Assembly (NCBI RefSeq): GCF_007641255.1
Contig: NZ_CP036259.1
Location: 1,426,001-1,490,000 of the forward strand
Length of the DNA stretch: 64,000 nucleotides
Direction of reading: 5' to 3'
Source of the DNA: Sporomusa termitida
GTDB lineage: Bacteria; Bacillota; Negativicutes; Sporomusales; Sporomusaceae
The position numbers and the translations under genes were made by a program. Below are positions 13,675-25,225 of this stretch, piece after piece. Numbering within the stretch: the first letter of the stretch is position 1; every line of letters begins with the position of its first letter. The notes below the pieces were generated by a model. The model saw nothing but the letters and a program-made list of their open reading frames with translations. It did no database searches and was not told where the DNA came from.

Positions 13675-15657
13675 ATGTCATGTAAGACACTGTTTAACAG
13701 TTTGCAGAGTAAGATGACGGCGGTATGCGTGCTGATGGCCCTGGTGCCGGCGATCATTATCGGGCTTGTTGCCAGTCAGAAGGCTAATGCGTTATTGGAT
13801 ACTTCCGGCAGAATGACCCAGGCGAGTAAGGCAACACGGGTTGCAGACCGCTTAGATCAGTATTTGCTGGATGGCCAGGCTAATATCAGTGCCCTGGCTA
13901 AAACCCCGTTTATAGCGGCCATGGGTTCGCGGGAACAAGCACAGACATTGCGGGCTTTTTACGAGGGAAACGGCATGTTTGAACTGCTTTTCTGTGTAAA
14001 TCCCCAGGGTATTATCCAGGGTACCTGGCCGCACTCCGATTTTGGCGGCAAGAGGGATTTTACTGACAGGCAATGGTTTAAGGATGTTATCAATGCTAAG
14101 AAAACTGTCATTTCGGACACCTACGTGTCGGCTTTTACCCAGCAGGCAACGGCGCCGATTGTCGCCCCGATTTTTGATGAACAGGGACAGCTGCTTGGTT
14201 ATGTTGGCGGCAATATCAAGCTGGACAATGTAACAACACTAGCCAAAGAGTTAAACGAGGGCGCTACCGGCAAAGCCATTATTCTCGATAAAAAGTTCTT
14301 TTATCTTACTGACAGCCGCGATGAGGGCAAAGCGAAAGCCCACGAATTATATAAAGATGAGCAGATTTTACCGATCCTGTCGAGTGGTACCGGCCAGGTC
14401 ACTGTTATCGGGTCTGATCTGGTCAGTTATGCCCCGATCGGGCAGACCGGCTGGTCGGTGTTAAAACTGCAAAGCACGGACGAGGCAATGGCCAGTGCCG
14501 GCGATTTGCAAAAGTTTATTATGGTGATACTGCTGATTTCCGGCTTAGGTATTGGTGTGGCCGGTTTTTACCTGGTAAAACGAATTAGTAAGCCGATCAC
14601 TGCGATTGCGGCCGCTGCCGAACAGATTGCCGCCGGCCAGATTGTTAAGGCCGATATTGACTATCAGGGCGAGGATGAGTTAAAGCGCCTGATCAATTCT
14701 TTTGGGACTATGACGGAAAACCTCCAATCCTTATTACAGCAAACAAGCCGTTCGACCGTACTGGTGGCTAATGCTACCGGGTTTTTGGCAGCCAATGCCG
14801 AGCAGTCGGCCCAGGCCTCGAATCAGATTGCGATAGCCATTGGTGAAGTGGCCGCCGGTTCGGAAAAACAGATTTATGCCGTGCAGAGCACGGTGGCTGT
14901 TGTGGATGAAATGGCTAAGGGCCTGAACGGGGTTGTTGCCAGCATGAATGAAGTGGCGTCAGCTTCGCAGCAAACGGCACTGGCGGCTAATGCCGGCAAT
15001 AAAGAAATTGTTTCGGCAGTTACCCAGATGAATCATATTGAAACTACGGTAACCAATCTCGCCCAGGTTATTACCAAACTTGGCGAGCAGTCCCAGAAAA
15101 TCGGCCAGATCATCAACACAATTTCCGGTATTGCCAGCCAGACTAATCTGCTGGCCCTTAACGCCGCCATTGAGGCCGCCCGGGCCGGGGAGCAGGGACG
15201 AGGTTTTGCTGTTGTTGCCGAGGAGGTGCGCAAACTGGCTGAACAATCGGAAGACGCTGCCAAACAGATTGCCACTCTGATCAGGGAGGTTCAGCTTGAT
15301 ACGGCAAGCGCCGTTGCGGCCATGAGCGACGGCAGTAAACAGGTGCAGGTTGGCTCAGCGGTGGTTAACTCGGCCGGGAAAGTCTTTAGTGAGATTGAGA
15401 CGCTAATTGCAGCTGCAACCGATAAGATTCATACTGTTTCTGACGATGCGCGGCAAATGGCCGCACGGGGCGGCCAGATTGTGGCGTCGGTAAGGGAGAT
15501 TGAGGAGATAAGCAAGGAGAATGCCATGCATACCCAGTCTGTTTCGGCTGCCACTGAAGAACAAACGGCTGCTATGCAGGAAGTTGCCTCATCAAGCCAG
15601 GGGTTGGAAAACATGGTGCAGGAACTTAATGCAGTAGTAAAGCGATTTAAAATTTAG
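13675..15657 (+). CDS. Methyl-accepting chemotaxis protein
   Basis: Transmembrane chemoreceptor that passes ligand binding to CheA/CheW. The 660 residues have TM1 at about 14-36, a dCache-type extracellular sensing domain (about 40-280), TM2 about 281-300, HAMP to about 350 and a signalling domain. The hairpin tip contains the near-invariant [20 protein letters not shown] and [10 protein letters not shown]. The sensing part has a DRQWFKDV motif typical of dCache; the ligand is unknown. ATG follows CGGAGGGA. No che genes are adjacent. A strong terminator follows at 15704. Confidence 0.95.
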   Translation: MSCKTLFNSLQSKMTAVCVLMALVPAIIIGLVASQKANALLDTSGRMTQASKATRVADRLDQYLLDGQANISALAKTPFIAAMGSREQAQTLRAFYEGNGMFELLFCVNPQGIIQGTWPHSDFGGKRDFTDRQWFKDVINAKKTVISDTYVSAFTQQATAPIVAPIFDEQGQLLGYVGGNIKLDNVTTLAKELNEGATGKAIILDKKFFYLTDSRDEGKAKAHELYKDEQILPILSSGTGQVTVIGSDLVSYAPIGQTGWSVLKLQSTDEAMASAGDLQKFIMVILLISGLGIGVAGFYLVKRISKPITAIAAAAEQIAAGQIVKADIDYQGEDELKRLINSFGTMTENLQSLLQQTSRSTVLVANATGFLAANAEQSAQASNQIAIAIGEVAAGSEKQIYAVQSTVAVVDEMAKGLNGVVASMNEVASASQQTALAANAGNKEIVSAVTQMNHIETTVTNLAQVITKLGEQSQKIGQIINTISGIASQTNLLALNAAIEAARAGEQGRGFAVVAEEVRKLAEQSEDAAKQIATLIREVQLDTASAVAAMSDGSKQVQVGSAVVNSAGKVFSEIETLIAAATDKIHTVSDDARQMAARGGQIVASVREIEEISKENAMHTQSVSAATEEQTAAMQEVASSSQGLENMVQELNAVVKRFKI

Positions 15658-15703
15658 GCGTCCGGCTATAGGGGGGCGGCTAGAAACCTCAAGGGTACTG
15701 CCA

Positions 15704-15744
15704 AAAACAAGTATAGCCCGGTTAGCGGGTTATACTTGTTTTTT
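15704..15744 (+). terminator. Terminator after the chemoreceptor
   Basis: AACAAGTATA-CCCG pairs with CGGG-TATACTTGTT around GTTA with one mismatch, followed by TTTTTT. Confidence 0.9.
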
Positions 15745-15849
15745 GTACAGCAGCACTTTTTAGGCGGCTGTAGTTATGGTATGATACATAAAAATAGACT
15801 TTGATTGTAATAGATAATTGTTTTCTAAAACATGGAAGGACCGAAGAAA

Positions 15850-16908
15850 ATGACATTGGCGACCCAATTGTTGGCCTGGTATTATAAAAATGGCCGCGAC
15901 CTGCCCTGGCGCCGGGATAAGGATGCCTATAAGATCTGGGTTTCCGAGATTATGCTGCAGCAAACGCGGGTAGAGGCTGTAAGAGACTATTATACACGGT
16001 GGCTGGACAGGTTTCCGACACCGGCGGCGCTGGCGCAGGCCTCTGAGCAGGAGGTTCTTACCTATTGGCAGGGGTTGGGTTACTACAGCCGGGCCCGGCA
16101 TTTACTGGCCGGAGTCAGGGAGGTCTGCGCGGAATACGGCGGCAGGGTACCTGATAATCCTGCTCTGATTCAACGGTTGCCAGGGGTTGGTGAGTATACT
16201 GCCGGGGCTATTGCCAGCATTGCCTATAATCAGGTGGCACCGGCCGTTGACGGTAATGTGCTGCGGATCTTTAGCCGGCTGTTTTGCCTGGAGGAGGATA
16301 TTGCGAAGACGGCCACTAAGCGGGCGGTTGAGCGCCTGGTTATGCAGCATATCTCCCGGCAATGCCCGGGTGATTTTAATCAGGCCCTGATGGATTTAGG
16401 CGCTATGATCTGCATTCCCCGGCGGCCACGCTGCCCTTTATGTCCGTTAGCTGATCTATGTGAGGCTTACCGGCGGGAGGTTCAGGATATGCTGCCGGTA
16501 CGGGCGCCGAAGAAGGCGCCCCAACTGGTTACCCTGGCGGCCGGGGTTGTGCAGCGGGCTGGGAAATTCCTGGTGCAGCAGCGGCCGGCAACCGGTTTGT
16601 TAGCCGGGATGTGGGAGTTTCCGGCGACCGAAATGGGGGCAGGGGACGTGGCGGCTGCGCAGTTAAGAGAAAAATTCCGCTGTGAACTGCAGCAGACTGT
16701 GGAAATCGAAGAAAAAATATTGCAGTGCCGGCATACGTTCAGCCATCGCCAATGGGATATTGCTTTTTACCGGTGTCAATGGCTGGCCGGTGATAAACTC
16801 CGGGAGCAAGCCTGCTGGCTGGGCAAGACCGAATTGGGGACAGTACCCTGGGCCGGTCCTCATCATAAAATGGCGTTGGCGTTAGCTGAAAGACTGCCCA
16901 ATAAATAA
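15850..16908 (+). CDS. mutY: A/G-specific adenine DNA glycosylase MutY
   Basis: Removes adenine mispaired with 8-oxoguanine. The ATG at 15850 is preferred over 15832 because GGAAGGA precedes it at nine bases; this gives 352 residues. SEIMLQQT carries the catalytic Glu33, and the helix-hairpin-helix LPGVGEYTAGAIASIA is followed by VDGNVLR with the catalytic Asp. A [4Fe-4S] site is complete (C-x6-C-x2-C-x5-C, from MICIPRRPRC to LC). The C-terminal Nudix-like domain, which recognises 8-oxoG, contains the FSHRQWDI segment. The gene stands alone with its own terminator. Confidence 0.95.
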   Translation: MTLATQLLAWYYKNGRDLPWRRDKDAYKIWVSEIMLQQTRVEAVRDYYTRWLDRFPTPAALAQASEQEVLTYWQGLGYYSRARHLLAGVREVCAEYGGRVPDNPALIQRLPGVGEYTAGAIASIAYNQVAPAVDGNVLRIFSRLFCLEEDIAKTATKRAVERLVMQHISRQCPGDFNQALMDLGAMICIPRRPRCPLCPLADLCEAYRREVQDMLPVRAPKKAPQLVTLAAGVVQRAGKFLVQQRPATGLLAGMWEFPATEMGAGDVAAAQLREKFRCELQQTVEIEEKILQCRHTFSHRQWDIAFYRCQWLAGDKLREQACWLGKTELGTVPWAGPHHKMALALAERLPNK

Positions 16909-16917
16909 ACAAACATC

Positions 16918-16952
16918 AAGCGACTCCCCGGTCAGTGATCAGGGAGTCGCTT
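16918..16952 (+). terminator. Terminator after mutY
   Basis: AAGCGACTCCC pairs with GGGAGTCGCTT around a 13-nt loop. The following 150 bp to 17100 are GC-rich and hold short dyads but no recognised gene or riboswitch. Confidence 0.8.
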
Positions 16953-17106
16953 GTAATCTGGAGGCGTTTAATCTCCGGGGGAACCGCAGGCCCAGGGCGG
17001 TGAAGCTGCCGGCTATGGAAAAAAGATGCGGCCGCTTGCAAAAATCATAGCTGGTGTGTAACCGATAAAGCAACCCGGTCATAGCATATAGCAGATGGCC
17101 TGATTG

Positions 17107-17185
17107 TTAGCTGCGGCTAAAAGATATAGATACCTGTTAGCTGGAGCTAACTTATATTTTTGGGCAATCTGTTAGCTAAGGTTAA
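17107..17185 (+). promoter_or_regulatory. Three operator-like repeats before feoA
   Basis: Three 14-bp sites fit TTAGCTnnnGYTAA: 17107-17120, 17137-17150 and 17172-17185. The middle one extends to a perfect 16-bp palindrome, GTTAGCTGGAGCTAAC. They start 30 and 35 bp apart and end 17 bp before the feoA start. The pattern resembles DtxR/IdeR-type iron boxes (TTAGG...CCTAA). The DtxR/MntR-type gene at 19815-20249 is the obvious candidate binder. They probably repress feoAB when metal is plentiful. Confidence 0.65.
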
Positions 17186-17202
17186 GTTAGGGAGGGTTGT
17201 AT

Positions 17203-17487
17203 ATGGATACGTATCCTATGTCACCGATGTCAACAATTGCGCTTTCGGAATTAGCGGTAGGGGCATCCTGTTATGTGGCCAGCGTGGAACTGGAAGGGTT
17301 ATTGCGACGGCGGATACTGGATTTAGGCATGGTGCCGGGGACATCTGTCCGCTGCGTGCGGAAAAGCCCGGCCGGTGATCCGATTGCGTATGCGGTCCGG
17401 GGCAGCACAATTGCCCTGCGGAATGACGATGCCCGTCTTATCCGGGCGTATGTAACCGATAACACCGACCTGGACGGGAGGCGGTAG
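17203..17487 (+). CDS. feoA: Ferrous iron transport protein A
   Basis: A small SH3-like cytoplasmic partner of FeoB in ferrous iron uptake. The ATG at 17203 lies six bases after GGGAGGG; an in-frame TTG at 17197 overlaps that site. The 94 residues include the family segment RRRILDLGMVPGTSVRCVRKSPAGDPIAYAV, mostly beta strand. Only three bases separate its stop from feoB1. Confidence 0.9.
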   Translation: MDTYPMSPMSTIALSELAVGASCYVASVELEGLLRRRILDLGMVPGTSVRCVRKSPAGDPIAYAVRGSTIALRNDDARLIRAYVTDNTDLDGRR

Positions 17488-17490
17488 GCT

Positions 17491-18267
17491 GTGGCCCAGG
17501 CAGTAGATTCACCTAAACGGGTATTGCGAGAACAGTTCGGGGTTTATTCCAACCCTGGTCAATTCGTTATCGCCCTGGCCGGGAACCCCAATGTTGGTAA
17601 AAGTACTGTTTTTAATGCCCTTACCGGCCTGCGCCAGCATACCGGCAACTGGCCGGGAAAAACGGTCGACAATGCGCAGGGAACCTTTACGTATCATAAT
17701 AAATCCTTTTTGCTGGTTGATTTACCAGGTACTTATTCGATTTTAGCTCATACTGTGGAAGAGCAAATCGCCCGGGATTTTATTTGCTTTGGCTGTCCTG
17801 ATGTAGCCCTGGTGGTAGTAGATGCAACCTCGCTGGAACGAAACCTGAATCTTGCGCTGCAGGTAATGGAAATGACGCCGCAGGTTGTTGTGTGTGTCAA
17901 TCTGATTGATGAGGCCCGCAAGAAAGGCATTGAAGTCGATATCGACGCTTTGGAAAAAGAACTTGGCGTGCCGGTGGTAGCAACAGCAGCACGCCAAAAT
18001 GAAGGCCTTGATCACCTTTTATACACGTTGCATCGTGTAGCCACAGGTGAATGCAAGACAAAACCAAACCAATTAATATATTCACCGGCAGTGGAGCAGG
18101 CCGTGCAATTGCTGCTGCCAGGGGTGGAGCGTCTGATTGGTGCCAGGCTTAATTCCCGGTGGGTGGCACTCCGGCTGCTGGATGGCGACAGGGCGTTTAT
18201 CGAACGCATCGGCATGCACCTCAATCTTACTGAGGTAAGCATTGTCAAGGAGGCCGCCAACCGGTGA
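17491..18267 (+). CDS. feoB: FeoB N-terminal part: GTPase domain
   Basis: G-protein half of the ferrous iron transporter FeoB. GTG start at 17491. P-loop GNPNVGKST is at residues 31-39, followed by switch I RQHTGNWPGKTVD, DLPGTYS (G3) and the NLIDEA-type G4. The protein ends at residue 258 inside the helical GDP-dissociation-inhibitor-like region, before any membrane span. The membrane half is the next ORF, overlapping by GTGA. In most species both halves form one chain of about 700 residues. Since both ORFs look intact, this is likely a true two-subunit FeoB rather than a sequencing error. Confidence 0.9.
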   Translation: MAQAVDSPKRVLREQFGVYSNPGQFVIALAGNPNVGKSTVFNALTGLRQHTGNWPGKTVDNAQGTFTYHNKSFLLVDLPGTYSILAHTVEEQIARDFICFGCPDVALVVVDATSLERNLNLALQVMEMTPQVVVCVNLIDEARKKGIEVDIDALEKELGVPVVATAARQNEGLDHLLYTLHRVATGECKTKPNQLIYSPAVEQAVQLLLPGVERLIGARLNSRWVALRLLDGDRAFIERIGMHLNLTEVSIVKEAANR

Positions 18268-19670
18268 AAGACAATGTAAAACCGATGAGCACGCTGGCCC
18301 AGTTATGTGCGGAGGCTGATTCCATCCGTCTCCGCCACGATAACACATTAGGCGATAAAATAGTGGAAGATATTTATGCTAATGCCGAAAGAATTGCCCG
18401 GAAAACAGTGATAGCACCGGCTGCAGATAAGTCCCAGTGGGATAACAAACTGGACGATATTCTGACATCCCGTATTTTCGGCTATCCGATTATGCTTATG
18501 CTGCTGGGGCTGGTTTTCTGGATTACCATTAAAGGGGCCAACGTCCCTTCAGGCCTGCTGGCCGGCATGTTTTTCAGTTTTCAGGAGCAGTTAACTATAT
18601 GGTTTCAGGCGGCCGGGGCCCCGGACTGGCTGCATGGGGTTCTGGTCCTTGGCCTCTATCGGGCCATGACCTGGGTTATCTCGGTCATGCTGCCGCCAAT
18701 GGCTATATTCTTTCCTTTATTTACCCTGCTGGAGGATTTGGGGTATTTGCCCCGGGTGGCCTTTAATCTTGATAATATGTTTAAAAAATGCAAGGCTTGC
18801 GGCAAACAGATTCTGACGATGTGTATGGGGTTCGGCTGCAATGCGGCCGGGGTAGTGTCCTGCCGGATTATTGATTCACCCCGTGAACGGCTGATTGCGA
18901 TCTTAACCAATAATTTTGTTCCCTGCAACGGGCGGTTTCCGACCCTGATAGCGATTGCAACCATCTTTGTGGGCGGGGCTTTGGCACCGCAATATGAAAC
19001 TGCGATTGTCACGGTTTTCATGACCGGCCTGGTGATGCTGGGGGTTGCTTTTACTTTTGCCATGTCCTGGCTGCTGTCACATACTGTCCTGAAAGGCGAG
19101 GCCTCTTCCATGGTACTGGAATTGCCTCCCTACCGCAAGCCGCAGATCGGTTCTGTAATTTACCGGTCAATGATTGACCGGACGTTGTTTGTTCTCAAGC
19201 GCGCGGTGATCATGGCAGCTCCGGCCGGTGTTATTACCTGGATTTTTGCCAATGTGTACATAGGTGATACCAGTATTCTGCTCCATCTGGTGGGATGGCT
19301 TCAGCCGCTTGCTTACGCCATCGGTCTGGACGGATACATCCTGCTGGCCTTTATCTTAGGGCTGCCGGCTAATGAAATTGTTGTGCCGATTCTGCTGATG
19401 AGCTATTTGTCTACCGGCTATATGATTGAACTTGATGAGCTGTCACAGCTGCATCAAATATTTATCAGCCATGGCTGGACCTGGTTAACGGCCTTGAATA
19501 CGATGTTGTTTTGTCTGCTGCATTGGCCGTGCACCACGGCCTTGCTGTCAACCTATAAGGAATCCGGCAGTGCCAAGTGGACGTTGCTGGCTTTCTTACT
19601 GCCGACGGCAGCCGGTTTTGCGGTGTGTTTTGTGGTTGCTCAGACGGCCCGCTTTTTCGGATTGGTATAG
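18264..19670 (+). CDS. feoB: FeoB C-terminal part: membrane permease domain
   Basis: The membrane half of FeoB, 468 residues, with about eight or more spans containing two Gate-type repeats. The first 55 residues (ADSIRLRHDNTLGDKIVEDI, ANAERIA) continue the helical domain cut off in the preceding ORF. Family motifs include GYLPRVAFNLDNMFKK, MGFGCNAAGV with the conserved Cys in the iron path, and NNFVPCNGRFPTL. The GTG at 18264 overlaps the preceding TGA by four bases, so translation is likely coupled. Frame relation is +2 relative to the first half. Confidence 0.9.
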   Translation: MKDNVKPMSTLAQLCAEADSIRLRHDNTLGDKIVEDIYANAERIARKTVIAPAADKSQWDNKLDDILTSRIFGYPIMLMLLGLVFWITIKGANVPSGLLAGMFFSFQEQLTIWFQAAGAPDWLHGVLVLGLYRAMTWVISVMLPPMAIFFPLFTLLEDLGYLPRVAFNLDNMFKKCKACGKQILTMCMGFGCNAAGVVSCRIIDSPRERLIAILTNNFVPCNGRFPTLIAIATIFVGGALAPQYETAIVTVFMTGLVMLGVAFTFAMSWLLSHTVLKGEASSMVLELPPYRKPQIGSVIYRSMIDRTLFVLKRAVIMAAPAGVITWIFANVYIGDTSILLHLVGWLQPLAYAIGLDGYILLAFILGLPANEIVVPILLMSYLSTGYMIELDELSQLHQIFISHGWTWLTALNTMLFCLLHWPCTTALLSTYKESGSAKWTLLAFLLPTAAGFAVCFVVAQTARFFGLV

Positions 19671-19680
19671 TAGCTGCCGC

Positions 19681-19704
19681 CCGGGGGCCGGCAAAAGCCC
19701 CCGG
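19681..19704 (+). terminator. Terminator after feoB
   Basis: CCGGGGGC pairs with GCCCCCGG, loop CGGCAAAA, followed by CTTTATTTA. Confidence 0.75.
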
Positions 19705-19759
19705 CTTTATTTATCTTGCAGAAAGCAGAGCCCCTTGCTGCTAATGTCAAGCACGGCTA

Positions 19760-19823
19760 GATCCTAAGGGCACAGGCGGCTTTTGCCGGCGTCTGGCCCA
19801 AGCCAGGTCTTGTCTTAGGAATC
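19760..19823. repeat. Dispersed structured repeat, copy 4
   Basis: It is bounded by GATCCTAAG and CTTAGGAATC, a different but perfectly pairing closing helix. Inside are GGGCACAGGCGGCTTTTGCC and TGGCCCAAGCCAGG. Its right end overlaps the last codons and stop of the regulator gene at 19815. It sits between the convergent feoB and regulator genes. Confidence 0.6.
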
Positions 19824-20249
19824 CAGCATCTGACAGCTCTCAAGAAATGCATAGAATTGCTGATAAACATCGGGATTTTTCCGCATAAACACCACCAGGG
19901 CCTGAAATGAGCCGATAGTCGATTTTGACAAATAGTGCTCGATTGCTTCGGCTTCGGCGGCAATATTGCAGTTTGCCTGCAGCATTAACAAAAATTCCTG
20001 TATGATCTGGTTGCGGCGGACAAGAAATTTACCGGTTTCGTTCCCTGTTGCCGTCAGGGCGATATGGCCATATTTCTGGTAGGTGATGTAGTTGAGGGCT
20101 TTGAGTTTGCGCATGGCTTTGGTAACAGACGGCAAAGAAACATTGAGCTTATGGCTGATATCTGTCACCCTGACCACACCGAGGCTGGTGTGGAACCGGT
20201 ATATTTCCTCAAGATAGTCTTCCAGACTTGGTGAAAGCAGTATCCACAC
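19815..20249 (-). CDS. DtxR/MntR-family metal-dependent regulator
   Basis: A 144-residue transcription regulator with an N-terminal winged helix (SPSLEDYLEEIYRF, then VRVTDISHKLNVSLPSVTKA) and a C-terminal metal-binding dimerisation domain (EAEAIEHYLSK). There is no SH3-like third domain, so it resembles MntR more than DtxR. The start is uncertain. The GTG at 20249 abuts the ribosome-site-like AGAGGGG, while an in-frame CTG nine bases further on would place the start right before the family N-terminus. Its position facing feoAB and the feo operators suggests it controls iron uptake. Confidence 0.82.
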   Translation of the reverse strand: MWILLSPSLEDYLEEIYRFHTSLGVVRVTDISHKLNVSLPSVTKAMRKLKALNYITYQKYGHIALTATGNETGKFLVRRNQIIQEFLLMLQANCNIAAEAEAIEHYLSKSTIGSFQALVVFMRKNPDVYQQFYAFLESCQMLDS

Positions 20250-20363
20250 CCCCTCTGCATGATCACTGAAGACCGGATAAGCGTAAGAGACAGTATTCGC
20301 AGCAGGACTATTTTGACAACTACTATATACTATGATGGACTGGGCAATTATAAACCGTCTGTT

Positions 20364-20447
20364 TTATATCATTTTTTTCGTAATACCGCCGTCAATGACC
20401 AAGTCCTGACCAATGATAAAGGTTGCTAATGCCAACGGCGATAATCC
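20364..20447 (-). pseudogene. Remnant of a short-chain dehydrogenase/reductase (C-terminus)
   Basis: The minus strand encodes LALATFIIGQDLVIDGGITK and a few more residues to a TAA at 20364-20366. This is the characteristic C-terminal end of classical SDR enzymes (S-F-I-T-G-Q-x-L-V-x-D-G-G). Nothing upstream (above about 20450) continues the protein, so only the last 25 or so codons survive. Confidence 0.6.
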
Positions 20448-20448
20448 G

Positions 20449-20592
20449 TTGGTTGTTCATTATTCATGCCGGTGTACAGGCATTTCGGCTGTAACTGTAT
20501 TGCACTACCTTTGGGCGTCGGTTAAACTATCGCCGGAAAACCTGGCAAAGCGGCTCAGTGCCGAAAAAAATAAATTTGTAGATTTAATATAA
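20449..20592 (+). other. Unidentified ORF fragment next to the SDR remnant
   Basis: An open frame ends at TAA 20590-20592 and reads LVVHYSCRCTGISAVTVLHY, then LWASVKLSPENLAKRLSAEK. It looks protein-like but has no ribosome site or convincing start. It directly abuts the SDR remnant on the other strand. It may be the tail of another lost gene at a deletion junction. Confidence 0.3.
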
Positions 20593-24384
<3,792 letters not shown>

Positions 24385-24413
24385 ATGGTTCATAACTAAG
24401 CCCTATAATGCCG

Positions 24414-24446
24414 AAAGCACTATTTGCCAAGAGCAAATAGTGCTTT
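24414..24446 (+). terminator. Terminator after nifJ
   Basis: AAAGCACTATTTGC pairs with GCAAATAGTGCTTT around CAAGA, followed by TTTTT. It is symmetrical and also suits the convergent hutD. Confidence 0.9.
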
Positions 24447-24450
24447 TTGC

Positions 24451-25068
24451 TTAATAGGTAATCCTGGTTTTGATGATCTGGGCCTGGCCGTTGCCGGTAT
24501 TGAATATAGTGACAGGGAGAGGCCGGACATCGCCGGGGGTGCTGAGCAGCAGCAGGTCACCTTGCTGCAATTGGTAAAGGGCCTGGTTGTCGATGGTAAT
24601 ACGTACCCTGCCGGTGACACAATAAAAGGCCGAAGTCAGGTGGGCGGAACCGGCGGCGGGCTGATGTGCGGCCTGTTCGCTGCCGGTTTCTTTTAGGCTG
24701 ATTGCCATTAATTGGCCCGCGCAACCGGCAGCCAGCATCAGATTGAAATCACGTACTTTACCATGACTTGTAGTTGTCCAGGCACCGCTGAAACTATCCT
24801 GTTCAAATGGCCGCAAATGGACAGTGTGGTGGCCGGCATGGGTAAGCTCCAGCTCGCCTGCAATGACCATGAGCAGCCGCCAGATGCCAGGCAGGGGGGT
24901 AAAGGTCGATGCCTCCACTTCAACGCTGGCTGAGCTAAGACGCCAGCTAAAGTTCTTTTCACTGTAGCTGGCGTCCGGCGGGTAGATGGCAATTTGTGTT
25001 GTTGTGCCACCGGACCAACTGCTGGTAGTTTGCTCAATTTGTTTGATTAACTTGACTGTATAAGCCAT
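24451..25068 (-). CDS. hutD: HutD/Ves family protein
   Basis: A 205-residue cupin-fold protein of the HutD (DUF886) family, often found with histidine-utilisation genes. It is thought to bind formiminoglutamate or a related intermediate and act as a regulator or governor, not as an essential enzyme. Recognisable are SSWSGGTTTQIAIYPPDASY near the N-terminus, FSWRLSSASVEVEASTFTPL, and the ELTHAGHHTVHL barrel part. ATG follows GAGGAACAACC on the minus strand. It is divergent from the regulator gene at 25226. Confidence 0.88.
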   Translation of the reverse strand: MAYTVKLIKQIEQTTSSWSGGTTTQIAIYPPDASYSEKNFSWRLSSASVEVEASTFTPLPGIWRLLMVIAGELELTHAGHHTVHLRPFEQDSFSGAWTTTSHGKVRDFNLMLAAGCAGQLMAISLKETGSEQAAHQPAAGSAHLTSAFYCVTGRVRITIDNQALYQLQQGDLLLLSTPGDVRPLPVTIFNTGNGQAQIIKTRITY

Positions 25069-25225
25069 GGTTGTTCCTCCTGATTAACAAATACACAGCT
25101 TGATTGTACCAATATTTCAATAAATTGGCTATCGGTAAATAAGTGAATAACAAGGAGTTGTTCCTGTTTTTGTCGAAAGTTTGTACAAGTGCAGTAAGAA
25201 AGTGGATGGGTACGAGGTTGATATA

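Noticed and set aside
16953-17100. GGGGGAACC followed by GGTGAAGCTGCC after mutY, reminiscent of the ydaO c-di-AMP riboswitch
   Set aside because: The other conserved blocks and the closing helix are missing, and the downstream genes (feoAB) do not fit that class.
17197-17202. TTG at 17197 as the feoA start
   Set aside because: It abuts the ribosome site; ATG 17203 has proper spacing.
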